Shown here: positions 1 to 8,009 of the stretch, piece by piece
Numbering within the stretch: the first letter of the stretch is position 1
How the letters are laid out: every line of letters starts with the position of its first letter
NCBI GenBank assembly: GCA_963820185.1
Contig: CAWFYV010000002.1
Coordinates: 806,001-870,000 of the forward strand
Direction: 5' to 3'
Length of the DNA: 64,000 bases
Origin: Aquilonibacter sp963820185
GTDB taxonomy: Bacteria; Vulcanimicrobiota; Vulcanimicrobiia; Vulcanimicrobiales; Vulcanimicrobiaceae
Position numbers and translations under genes: made by a program
The notes under the pieces: model-generated
Told to the model about the DNA's origin: nothing
Database searches by the model: none
Seen by the model: the letters and a program-made list of their open reading frames with translations, nothing else

Positions 1-1765
1 GCTTGATGCGCGCGATTGCCTCATCGCGTGGCAACACGCCGGAGAGCGCGAAGAAGCACGTCTGTAGAATCGTGTTCGTGCGGTTGCCGAGCCCAAGCTC
101 CTGTGCGACCTTCCCAGCGTCGATCGCGAAGAGATGAAGCCGCTTGTCAATGATGGCTGTCTGCACGCTGAAGGGAAGCGCATCCCACGTTCGTTCAGCA
201 GGGTGCGGGCTGTTGAGCAGCAGCGTTGCGTTGGGAGCCGCATAGCGCACGATGTCGAGCTTCTCGAGGAACGCGAATTGATGGCACGCGACGAAGTGCG
301 CCGACTCGATGAGATAGGGTGCCGCAATGGGCTGCCGTCCGAATCGCAGGTGCGACACGGTCTGTGCGCCCGATTTGTGCGAGTCGTAGACGAAGTACCC
401 CTGCGCGTACATCGCCGGATCCTCGGCGATGATCTTGACGCTGTTCTTGTTCGCGCCGACCGTGCCGTCGGCGCCGAGCCCGAAGAACACGGCACGCACG
501 GTCTCGTCGCCCTCGATGCTAAAGGCCGGGTCGTACGCGAGGCTTCGGTGCGTGACGTCATCGTCGATGCCGATCGAAAAGGAGCGTTGCGGCGCCGGTC
601 GTGCGAGTTCGTCGAACACGGCGCGCGCCATTGCCGGCGTAAATTCTTTTGAGGAGAGACCGTAGCGACCGCCGATGACGCGCGGCATGATCGCGCGGCG
701 ACCGGTTGCAACCGCTTCTGCCAGCGTTGCGACAACATCGAGATAGAGCGGCTCGCCGCTACTGCCGGGCTCCTTCGTGCGCTCGAGCACCGCGATCGCC
801 CGGCAGGTTTGCGGAAGCGCGTTCAGCAGATGCTCGCTCGAGAACGGTCTGAAAAGGCGAACGGCCAGCACGCCGATGCGCGGGGTCGTCGCGCGCAGCG
901 CGGCTGCGGTTGCACGCAGCGTTTCGGTTGCTGAACCCATCACGATGACAACGCGTTCGGCATCGGGATCGCCGGCGTACTCGAAGAGCTGGTAGCGGCG
1001 TCCGGTCGCTGCTGCAAAGGCATCCATCGCGCGCTGCGTGACGGCGGGGACGCGGTCATAGAACGGATTGCATGCCTCGCGCGCTTGGAAGAACGTGTCG
1101 GGGTTGTGCGCGGTTCCGCGGACGACCGGATGTTCCGGCGAAAGCGCGCGTGCGCGGTGCGCACGCACGAGATCTTCGCGAATCAAGAGCCGGAGTGTTT
1201 CGTCCGAAAGGATTTCGAGCTTGTTGATCTCATGCGAGGTCCGGAAACCATCGAAGAAATGCACGAACGGCACGCGCGATTCCAGCGTTGCGGCTTGCGC
1301 GATCAGCGCAAAATCGTGGGCTTCCTGCACCGACGCGGAGGAGAGCATCGCGAAACCGGTCGGACGTGCAGCCATGACGTCGGAGTGATCGCCGAAGATC
1401 GAGAGTGCGTGTGTCGCGATCGAGCGGGCCGCGACGTGAAAGACGGCCGACGTGAGTTCGCCCGCGATCTTGAACATGTTGGGGAGCATCAGCAAGAGCC
1501 CTTGCGACGCGGTGAACGTGGTCGTCAACGCGCCGCTCTGCAATGCTCCGTGCACGGCGCCCGCCGCGCCGCCTTCACTCTGCATTTCGACGACGCTCGG
1601 GACGGTGCCCCAGATGTTGGTAATGCCCGCCGACGCCCACTCGTCGGCCAGTTCGGCCATCGTCGACGACGGCGTAATTGGGTAGATCGCGCAGACCTCG
1701 TTGATACGGTACGCAACGTACGCCGCGGCAGTGTTCCCATCCATCACGTCGAGTCGCGTGCTCAT
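1..1765 (-). CDS. nifJ: Pyruvate:ferredoxin (flavodoxin) oxidoreductase, N-terminal half (runs off window start)
   Basis: Oxidatively decarboxylates pyruvate to acetyl-CoA and passes electrons to ferredoxin or flavodoxin in the cytoplasm. The reverse strand reads about 588 codons from an ATG at 1765. The N-terminus has the domain I motif IYPITPSSTMAELADEW followed by the EMQSEGGAAGAVHG and TFTASQGLLLM motifs typical of single-chain NifJ. The last codons at the window edge read CFFALSGVLPRDEAIARI, the end of the gamma domain just before the EKR segment, so roughly half of a ~1,180-residue enzyme is present. The TPP and Fe-S domains lie outside. Its ATG overlaps the TGA of the upstream flavoprotein gene (ATGA), so the two are translationally coupled and probably work together. 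Confidence 0.95.
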   Translation of the reverse strand, partial: MSTRLDVMDGNTAAAYVAYRINEVCAIYPITPSSTMAELADEWASAGITNIWGTVPSVVEMQSEGGAAGAVHGALQSGALTTTFTASQGLLLMLPNMFKIAGELTSAVFHVAARSIATHALSIFGDHSDVMAARPTGFAMLSSASVQEAHDFALIAQAATLESRVPFVHFFDGFRTSHEINKLEILSDETLRLLIREDLVRAHRARALSPEHPVVRGTAHNPDTFFQAREACNPFYDRVPAVTQRAMDAFAAATGRRYQLFEYAGDPDAERVVIVMGSATETLRATAAALRATTPRIGVLAVRLFRPFSSEHLLNALPQTCRAIAVLERTKEPGSSGEPLYLDVVATLAEAVATGRRAIMPRVIGGRYGLSSKEFTPAMARAVFDELARPAPQRSFSIGIDDDVTHRSLAYDPAFSIEGDETVRAVFFGLGADGTVGANKNSVKIIAEDPAMYAQGYFVYDSHKSGAQTVSHLRFGRQPIAAPYLIESAHFVACHQFAFLEKLDIVRYAAPNATLLLNSPHPAERTWDALPFSVQTAIIDKRLHLFAIDAGKVAQELGLGNRTNTILQTCFFALSGVLPRDEAIARIK

Positions 1766-3405
1766 GGCATCCCCACGATGAGCGGCTCCTCGGCGCTCAT
1801 TTCGATTGCATGCACGGGACATTGTTCGAAGCAGTCTGCACAACCCGTGCACCGATCGTAATCGTAGCGGTAACGATTACCCGGACCCAGCTTTAGAATT
1901 GCGTCCGAAGGGCACGCGGCCAGGCACTGATCGCATTCGTAGCAGTTGCCGCACGAGAGGCAGCGCTGCGCTTCGCGCAGCGCGTGCGTTGCATCGATGC
2001 TCGCGACGATCTCTTCGAAACCGGCGATGCGCTCGGAGACGTTGAGACGTGCCTCCTCTGCCGGTGCGATCGCAACATGGATCGGCACGTGCAGCATTGC
2101 AAATGAGACGACCCGATGTTTCACGGGCATAGCGAACCGCGCGCCGCGAAGCCAAGCGTCAATCGCACGTGCCGCTTTCTTGCCGTGACCGACTGCGGCC
2201 GTGACGGTGCGCTCGGTCGGCGCCATGTCACCACCGGCAAAAATACCGGGGTGGCCCGTCATCATCGTGTGGTTAACGACAACCGTGCCGTCGGGACCAA
2301 ATTGGATGCCGGGTACGTTGCGTAAGAATGATGTGTCGCTCTCCTGACCGAGTGCGAGCACGACGGCGTCAGCCTCGAGCGTTTCGAAGGTGCCGGTCGG
2401 CTGCGCGCGCCCGTCGGCGTCGAGCTCCATGCGTTCGACGGTAACCTGCGAGCCGTCGAGATTCTTGATGCTCGTTAACCATTTGATGGCGATGCCTTCG
2501 GCGATCGCCTCGTCGGCCTCAAAAGCGTGCGCCGGCATGTGCTCGCGGTCGCGCCGATACACGATCATCGTTTCGGTTGCGCCCAGCCGGCGAGCAGTCC
2601 GTGCCGCATCCATCGCGGTATTGCCGCCGCCGTAGACGATAACGCGCCGGCCGAGGCGCGGCGCATCGCCGTCCTCGGCATCGCGCAACATCGCGACGGC
2701 ATCATACACGCGCCCGGCATCACGCCCCGGGATGTCGATGTGCTTCGAGAGGTGCGCGCCGACAGCGAGAAAGATGGCGTCGAATTCTCCTGAGTCCAGC
2801 ACGCTGATGATGTCATCGACTTTGGTGTTGCAGGTGATGCGCACGCCGAGCGGTTCGAGTCGTGCGATTTCTTGCATGAGCACCGCGCGTGGAAGGCGGT
2901 ATGCCGGAATACCGAAATGTAGCATGCCGCCCGGCTGCGGACCCGCTTCTCTGATTTCGACGGAATGACCGAGCCGCGCGAGATGATAGGCCGCGGATAA
3001 TCCGCTCGGCCCGGCGCCGACGACGAGCACGGACTTGTTGCTCGGCCGTCCGGCGGGAGGCAACGTCCAGCCCGCTTCGAGGGCGAGGTCGCCGAGAAAT
3101 CGCTCGACCTCGTGGATCGCAACGGCGCCGTCGAGTTCCTCGCGATTACATGCCGATTCGCATGGGTGATAACACACGCGGCCGTGGACCGCGGGAAACG
3201 GATTGTCGGCGACGATCGTCTCCCAAGCGGCGCGATGATCGCCGGCCGTCGCGAGCGCGAGCCAGGCCTGGATGTTCTCGCCTGCTGGACAAGCAGCGTT
3301 GCACGGCGGCAGCAAATCGACGTATTCGGGGCGGCTCTTCCGAACGGGACCAGCCCGGCGTTCGTGGGCAAGGTCAACCAGCGGCGTGAGGTCGCGCACC
3401 TTCAT
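1762..3405 (-). CDS. GltD-like NAD(P)H oxidoreductase fused to a 2x[4Fe-4S] ferredoxin domain
   Basis: A 547-residue iron-sulfur flavoprotein likely moving electrons between NAD(P)H and ferredoxin for the adjacent pyruvate oxidoreductase. Order: N-terminal Fe-S segment with CNAACPAGENIQ and CYHPCESAC (residues ~35-90); FAD site VLVVGAGPSGLSAAYHLA; NADPH site VIVYGGGNTAMDAARTA; second FAD motif IFAGGDM; then a C-terminal ferredoxin with CLSCGNCYECDQCLAACP and CTGCADCFEQCP. The ATG at 3405 is preferred because an upstream alternative at 3555 would overlap the DUF805 gene and adds residues with no family resemblance. This fused form is known next to 2-oxoacid:ferredoxin oxidoreductases. The direction of electron flow is inference. 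Glutamate synthase small subunit is the alternative name, but no large subunit is nearby. Confidence 0.88.
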   Translation of the reverse strand: MKVRDLTPLVDLAHERRAGPVRKSRPEYVDLLPPCNAACPAGENIQAWLALATAGDHRAAWETIVADNPFPAVHGRVCYHPCESACNREELDGAVAIHEVERFLGDLALEAGWTLPPAGRPSNKSVLVVGAGPSGLSAAYHLARLGHSVEIREAGPQPGGMLHFGIPAYRLPRAVLMQEIARLEPLGVRITCNTKVDDIISVLDSGEFDAIFLAVGAHLSKHIDIPGRDAGRVYDAVAMLRDAEDGDAPRLGRRVIVYGGGNTAMDAARTARRLGATETMIVYRRDREHMPAHAFEADEAIAEGIAIKWLTSIKNLDGSQVTVERMELDADGRAQPTGTFETLEADAVVLALGQESDTSFLRNVPGIQFGPDGTVVVNHTMMTGHPGIFAGGDMAPTERTVTAAVGHGKKAARAIDAWLRGARFAMPVKHRVVSFAMLHVPIHVAIAPAEEARLNVSERIAGFEEIVASIDATHALREAQRCLSCGNCYECDQCLAACPSDAILKLGPGNRYRYDYDRCTGCADCFEQCPVHAIEMSAEEPLIVGMP

Positions 3406-3413
3406 GGCAATGG

Positions 3414-3806
3414 TTAGATCGCTGACGCGATCGAGATATTGCCGGCGGTTGGATCGGGTCCGTACTTGTTGGGGCCTGGCGTTCCCGGCGTGATGCAGAT
3501 GATGAACAAAATAATCGTGCCAACAATCGGAATCAGCCCGAGGAGCACGAGCCATCCGCTCTTGTCGGCGTCATGGAGGCGGCGCACCGTCACGGCGATC
3601 GACGGCAGCAGCACCGCAAGCGAATAGATGCCCGTCAAGCCGCTCGCGATGTATGAATCCGAGCGCCCGCCGGCGAGCATCGTGCCGAGCATCTCAAGAA
3701 TCACGCAGACGATTGTACTGATGAGCATGAAGTACCAGAACTCTTTACCACGCGCCCGGCCGTCGAATACGGCATACTTGCGCCAAACATCAAGATAGTA
3801 GTTCAT
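3414..3806 (-). CDS. DUF805 family inner-membrane protein
   Basis: 130 residues with about four hydrophobic segments. The family signature is clear: RRLHDADKSGW at mid-protein, and the start YYLDVWRKYAVFDGRARGKEFWYF matches the usual N-terminus of DUF805 (YhaH-like) proteins. Function is unknown for the family. It lies 8 bp upstream of the flavoprotein/nifJ pair on the same strand, so it may share their transcript, but nothing links it functionally to pyruvate oxidation. Confidence 0.85.
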   Translation of the reverse strand: MNYYLDVWRKYAVFDGRARGKEFWYFMLISTIVCVILEMLGTMLAGGRSDSYIASGLTGIYSLAVLLPSIAVTVRRLHDADKSGWLVLLGLIPIVGTIILFIICITPGTPGPNKYGPDPTAGNISIASAI

Positions 3807-3896
3807 AGCCTCAAGCCTAGCCCCGAATTGTCTGGAACCGAGGAAGGGCGTGGGCGCGACCGGAGAAGGCCGGTCATGGGGCGCCCGAGGCGATCG

Positions 3897-5801
3897 CTAT
3901 TCCAATGCGACCAGGCGGCGCGCGGGATGGGGAGCGACGAGCGGCGTAGCGACGGCGTCCGCGTAGAGGCGGTCGAATTGTTCAACCGGCACGGGTCTGC
4001 CGAAATGAAAACCCTGCGCGCGATCGCAGCGTAACTGATGGAGCGTATCGAATTGCTGCGGGGTTTCGACGCCTTCGGCGGTAACCTTCATCCCGAGCGT
4101 ATGCGCGATCCGCACGATGGAGCGCGCGATCGCTCGTTCCGAGCGTTGCTCGATGTCCGAAACGAACGTGCGGTCGAGCTTCAGCGCGTGCAACGAAAAT
4201 TGCTTGAGGTAGACGAGTGCGCTGTAGCCGGTTCCAAAATCGTCGATCGTCACCGTCGGGCCCATCGCCTTCACCTCGTCGAGGATATGACGCACCACGT
4301 GCACGTTGGTAAGCAGCGTCGACTCGGTAATCTCGATATCGAGCAGATTCGGATCGGCGCCGCTACTCTCGAGCGCTTCGGCGAGCGTGATGCAAAAGTC
4401 CGGATGCATGAATTGCCGCGCTGAGATGTTCACCGAAAGGTACAGATTCAAGCCGCGCCGAGTCCAGAGCGCCAGCTGCGCGCAGGCATTCCGCAGCACC
4501 CAAGCGCCGAGCGGAACGATCAGCCCCGACTCCTCGGCAACGCCGATGAACGTCGCGGGGTAGCGCATTCCGGAGGGGTCGGGCCAGCGCAGCAGCGCTT
4601 CGGCACCGACGAGTTGCGCGCTGACCGTGTCTACGATCGGTTGATAGTGGAGAATGAAGCGCTCCTCGAGGACCGCTTCGCGCAGTGCTCTCGCTGCTTT
4701 GTACCGCACGTCGGCCGCATTGTGCATCGCGGGTGCCCAGAACGCGATGCGCGGTGCATAACGCTCTTTCGCTTTGTACATTGCAGTATCGGCGTTGCGA
4801 ATGAGGACGTTCGCATCGGTGCCGTCGGCGGGCGAGAGCGAGATGCCGATACTCACCGCGATGGCGAGTTCGTAGCCGTCGACAAAAAACGGCTGCGCGA
4901 AAAGGCTCGAAATTTTGGCGGCGAAGGCCGAGACGGCGTCGGGATCGCCTACCGCAGGCAGCACGATGACGAATTCGTCGCCGCCCCAGCGCGCAAGAAT
5001 CGTTCCGCCCTCGAGCGCAGACTCCAAGCGCTGCGCCACCGAGCGTAGAAGCACGTCGCCGACACCGTGGCCCAGGCTGTCGTTGACGTCTTTGAACCCA
5101 TCGAGATCGAGGAAAAGCACGGCGCAGCCCAGCTCGCCCGATGCGCCGGTCAAGATTTCTGCGAGGTGCACGCTGAGCGATACGCGATTCGGCAATCCCG
5201 TGAGCGCATCGCTTCGCGCGAGTTTTCGCGCCTCAACGCGCCCAAGGATCTCACGCCGCTCGACCCGTATGCGTAGCGCCGCGGGAATGAACGCGAGGAC
5301 GTACCCGGCGGCGAAGATTGCGAGCGTTGCGAGATTCGCCGGCGTGTAGAACATACCGGCGAACGCAGAATAGAGCGCCTGAAACGCGAGCGCGACGCTC
5401 ATGCAGAGCGCGAGCGCCCATGCGCGATAGAAAGCTTGCTGCGCGCCGACGATCATGAGCAATGCTGACGCGATATACAGATAATGGTTGCCGCTGTCGA
5501 CCACGAGCACATCGATCGCGAGCATTGTCGGCAGCACATTCAGTATCTGCAGCTGCACGGTGAAGCGGCGTGCGGGGCGGTAGAGCCAGACCGTCAGCCC
5601 AACAGCGGCGGAAATGGCCGCCACAACGATTCGTATCAGCAGCGAATCCGGAGGATGACCTGGGACAACATTTAGGATGTAGTGGAACGCCGGCATGAGC
5701 ACGACGATGAATCCGGCGTAAAACCAGATGCTTGTCGCTCCGACCTCTTCGAGCCAAGCTCGATAGGCCTCGCGCTCCGACGTCTCCAAGCCGACCTCCA
5801 A
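3897..5801 (-). CDS. Membrane-anchored diguanylate cyclase/phosphodiesterase (GGDEF-EAL)
   Basis: 634 residues: about six membrane segments (residues ~25-180), a GGDEF domain and a C-terminal EAL domain. GGDEF is intact at 273-277 (RWGGDEF), with no RxxD inhibitory site in the usual place before it. The EAL domain keeps GAEALLRW (401-403), VNISARQF, EITEST, IDDFGTGYS, LKLDR, TAEGVET and QGF, so the phosphodiesterase residues look complete. It could make or degrade c-di-GMP; which activity dominates cannot be read from sequence. The membrane part has no recognisable ligand-binding fold, so the input signal is unknown. It stands alone between DUF805 and the esterase gene. Confidence 0.92.
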   Translation of the reverse strand: MEVGLETSEREAYRAWLEEVGATSIWFYAGFIVVLMPAFHYILNVVPGHPPDSLLIRIVVAAISAAVGLTVWLYRPARRFTVQLQILNVLPTMLAIDVLVVDSGNHYLYIASALLMIVGAQQAFYRAWALALCMSVALAFQALYSAFAGMFYTPANLATLAIFAAGYVLAFIPAALRIRVERREILGRVEARKLARSDALTGLPNRVSLSVHLAEILTGASGELGCAVLFLDLDGFKDVNDSLGHGVGDVLLRSVAQRLESALEGGTILARWGGDEFVIVLPAVGDPDAVSAFAAKISSLFAQPFFVDGYELAIAVSIGISLSPADGTDANVLIRNADTAMYKAKERYAPRIAFWAPAMHNAADVRYKAARALREAVLEERFILHYQPIVDTVSAQLVGAEALLRWPDPSGMRYPATFIGVAEESGLIVPLGAWVLRNACAQLALWTRRGLNLYLSVNISARQFMHPDFCITLAEALESSGADPNLLDIEITESTLLTNVHVVRHILDEVKAMGPTVTIDDFGTGYSALVYLKQFSLHALKLDRTFVSDIEQRSERAIARSIVRIAHTLGMKVTAEGVETPQQFDTLHQLRCDRAQGFHFGRPVPVEQFDRLYADAVATPLVAPHPARRLVALE

Positions 5802-5873
5802 GCGCAGAATTCGCTCGAAGAAGCGCGTTCCCTTAATGCTGCCGTAGCGCGCGCGTTAAGTTCGGGTTAGGCG

Positions 5874-5897
5874 GCTACTCCGGTAACATTTCTTGTA
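5874..5897. repeat. 24-bp direct repeat, copy 1 (downstream of the depolymerase-like gene)
   Basis: Matches 7060-7083 at 22 of 24 positions; the shared core is CGGTAACATTTCTTG. Copy 2 is the 3' end of the PH-domain gene, encoding VQEMLPQ-stop on the reverse strand. Copy 1 would encode VQEMLPE-stop in the same way but has no gene attached. The two copies bracket the esterase gene exactly. Confidence 0.75.
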
Positions 5898-5917
5898 CCG
5901 AATCAACGCAGCCGAGA

Positions 5918-7030
5918 TTAATTTATGCCGGCGATGCCGCGGACTATGGCGTAGAGCACCTGCATCTGCGCGCCGCTTTTGAGCGCGTAGTTCGGGTCGC
6001 CATCATTAGCATAGCCCCACCAGTCGAAACAGCCCTCCGGATTCGTTGGTCCGGGTTGGACAGAAGGGACCGTATCGGGATACAGCACGACGAGGTGATT
6101 GGTATCGGCCCACTCGTTGATGCCCGCCTCGTTTACCCATGTGCGACCGATCAACTGGGCTTCTTGCAGACAGCCGTGCAGGGCGAGAATCAAGCCGCAT
6201 TGCGCACCGTTCGCACAGTCCGCCGGCACGAAGATATAGCCTTTTTCCGACATCGAAACCGCCGACGACGCACCGAATGCGGTTTGATCGAAGGTTGTGA
6301 GCGCGCCCGAGAGCGTTCCGTTATTGCGCGGCGCCAGCGTTCCAAGGAACATCGCCAGCCACGTGTGCACCGAGTCGTACACGCTGCTGCCTTGATCGCA
6401 CACGATCATGTACGGGCTGTGCTTGGTTCCGCAAGCGATTTCACCGTCGGGCGACTCCCAGCCGTGCTCCGCCGGAAACGTATTGTCGAACTGCACGTGT
6501 GCGCCGTAATGCGTGTATTCGGCTGCGACATCGGCCATCTCGAGCGGATTCACGACCGTATCGTTCGTTCCAGACCAAAGATACACGGGTTCGCTTGCTA
6601 AGTGTGACGACGGGTCGATCGTGCCAAGACTCGATTGTTGATCCAGATACGCTTCGGACTGCGCGAGCGTACTGTAGTACGACGCGGAGCCGGTCGAGAG
6701 CGTTCTGCCGCCGCAATCATCGAGCGCCATCGTGGCGCCGCCGGCTCCCGCACACCAATAGACGCTCCCGGCGTAGATCGCCGCACCGTGAAAGGTTGCC
6801 GAATGTGCAACATCCATCTGCACCGCAGCGGACGCACCCGACGATATGCCGACGACGTAAATCTTTGAAGGGTTGATGTTGTACTGCACGAGCGTCGCGC
6901 CGACCGGCGCAAGCGTGGCTGTTTCCGGCGGCGGCGTCGCGGAAGGCAGCGTCGAGGTCATGTTCGCGTTTGACCCGCCACAACCGGCGAGTATGGCGAC
7001 CAAGGGAAAAACCGCGCTACTACCGCGCAC
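5918..7030 (-). CDS. PHB depolymerase-like lipoprotein esterase (permuted, type 2 catalytic order)
   Basis: 370 residues with a lipobox (LAGC, Cys17) and a Thr/Pro-rich linker, so probably membrane-anchored outside the cytoplasm. The alpha/beta-hydrolase site is legible: lipase box GISSGAS (Ser64), Asp157 in WSGTNDTVVNP and His189 in PAEHGWESPDG. The oxyanion-hole motif LALHGC (His285), followed by PEGCFDWWGYAND, lies C-terminal to these. In type 1 extracellular PHB depolymerases that motif precedes the lipase box; having it last is the type 2 arrangement. The substrate may be polyhydroxyalkanoate or another ester; no substrate-binding domain is present. The gene is bracketed by 24-bp direct repeats. 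Confidence 0.82.
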   Translation of the reverse strand: MRGSSAVFPLVAILAGCGGSNANMTSTLPSATPPPETATLAPVGATLVQYNINPSKIYVVGISSGASAAVQMDVAHSATFHGAAIYAGSVYWCAGAGGATMALDDCGGRTLSTGSASYYSTLAQSEAYLDQQSSLGTIDPSSHLASEPVYLWSGTNDTVVNPLEMADVAAEYTHYGAHVQFDNTFPAEHGWESPDGEIACGTKHSPYMIVCDQGSSVYDSVHTWLAMFLGTLAPRNNGTLSGALTTFDQTAFGASSAVSMSEKGYIFVPADCANGAQCGLILALHGCLQEAQLIGRTWVNEAGINEWADTNHLVVLYPDTVPSVQPGPTNPEGCFDWWGYANDGDPNYALKSGAQMQVLYAIVRGIAGIN

Positions 7031-7059
7031 GATGGAAGCCCTCCGCGCGCTCTGCTTCT

Positions 7060-7083
7060 CTACTGCGGTAACATTTCTTGCAC
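7060..7083. repeat. 24-bp direct repeat, copy 2 (3' end of the PH-domain gene)
   Basis: Second copy of the repeat at 5874-5897 (22/24 identical). It covers the last codons and stop of the PH-domain gene. A target at a gene's 3' end, duplicated on the far side of a single-gene insert, resembles an integration footprint. No integrase is visible nearby. Confidence 0.75.
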
Positions 7084-7515
7084 GTGCTTGCGAAATTCGA
7101 GCGGCGCGGCTATCGCGGGAAAGCTCTCCTCCGTGCCGCCAATTCCGCGAACGCCGATCGTGCCGTAATCGAAGAGCCGGCCAAATGCACTCTGCTCAAC
7201 GTCGATCCCCTCGACTCTGTTTAGCTCCACTTCGAGAGACCTGCGACCAAGTGCCCCAATTTTGATAATGACGCGACGGTTGGTGACGGCAAATTCGGAT
7301 GAGTTGTACCGAACCAGCGCAAACGCGCCCATAACTACGCCGATTACCCCGACGACCAGCCCAATGGTTTGCGAGTACGCGAGCGCGATGAAGATTCCCA
7401 GCAGCACCACGACGGCAGCGGGCGCAAAGATGATTGGGTGCAGCCTTGCCCGATACACGACTTCTTCGCCGGTGAGGAGACTGTCGTCGATGTAGCCCAC
7501 GCGACGCTTATTCAC
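7060..7515 (-). CDS. PH-domain (bPH2/YdbS-like) membrane protein
   Basis: 151 residues: a short cytoplasmic start, two adjacent transmembrane segments (about residues 28-66), then a bacterial PH-like domain with RYNSSEFAVTNRRVIIKIGALGRR split over two beta strands, and IDVEQSAFGRLFDYGTIGVRG, the usual signature of this family. Function is generally unknown (membrane-associated). It is transcribed on the minus strand, divergent from the small secreted protein gene at 7641. Confidence 0.82.
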   Translation of the reverse strand: MNKRRVGYIDDSLLTGEEVVYRARLHPIIFAPAAVVVLLGIFIALAYSQTIGLVVGVIGVVMGAFALVRYNSSEFAVTNRRVIIKIGALGRRSLEVELNRVEGIDVEQSAFGRLFDYGTIGVRGIGGTEESFPAIAAPLEFRKHVQEMLPQ

Positions 7516-7640
7516 GAGGATTGGGCGTCTTCCCGCACACTATAGGGCGAATGAAGCGCAGGAAAGCGGAACTCGCAGGGTCGCCTTAGCGTTTTCCTGG
7601 AAGTAGTCAAATCAACCGCTATTTTTTGGGAGTTTGAGCT

Positions 7641-8000
7641 ATGAAATATCGTCGCTTTCTCGGGGCGCTGCTCGTTGCGCTCTTTACGACCGCCGGCATC
7701 GCGAGTGCCGATTGTTATATCAATGGGACGAACGGCCTAAAGCCGTGGGATAAGAACCAGTGTAGTTATTATGGCAGCGCCGGCTTCCACTGCAACCCGA
7801 GTTACGGAAAGTCAACCGTCGTGTCGTTCCGCGATGAGAAAAGAAAAGACGGGTGCTCGGTCACCGTGGCAAATGGCGGCTCGCTCTTCAAAGGCGACAG
7901 GTGGGATGTTACTGCGCGACCGCCCGTTGGATGGGCCACCTGGACCTGCAGCGTCAAGAAGGTGGGAAGCAACACCTTCGAAATCATCCCGCCGAAATAG
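7641..8000 (+). CDS. Small secreted protein of unknown function
   Basis: 119 residues with a clear signal peptide (MKYRRFLGALLVALFTTAG, cleavage likely after IASA). The mature part has five cysteines and is rich in Gly, Lys and aromatic residues, suggesting a compact disulfide-bonded exported protein. GGGAG precedes the ATG by about 9 nt. I do not recognise the family. The gene ends 9 bp before the Tat-exported oxidase, so the pair is probably cotranscribed and both products leave the cytoplasm. Confidence 0.65.
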   Translation: MKYRRFLGALLVALFTTAGIASADCYINGTNGLKPWDKNQCSYYGSAGFHCNPSYGKSTVVSFRDEKRKDGCSVTVANGGSLFKGDRWDVTARPPVGWATWTCSVKKVGSNTFEIIPPK

Positions 8001-8009
8001 CGCACGGCC

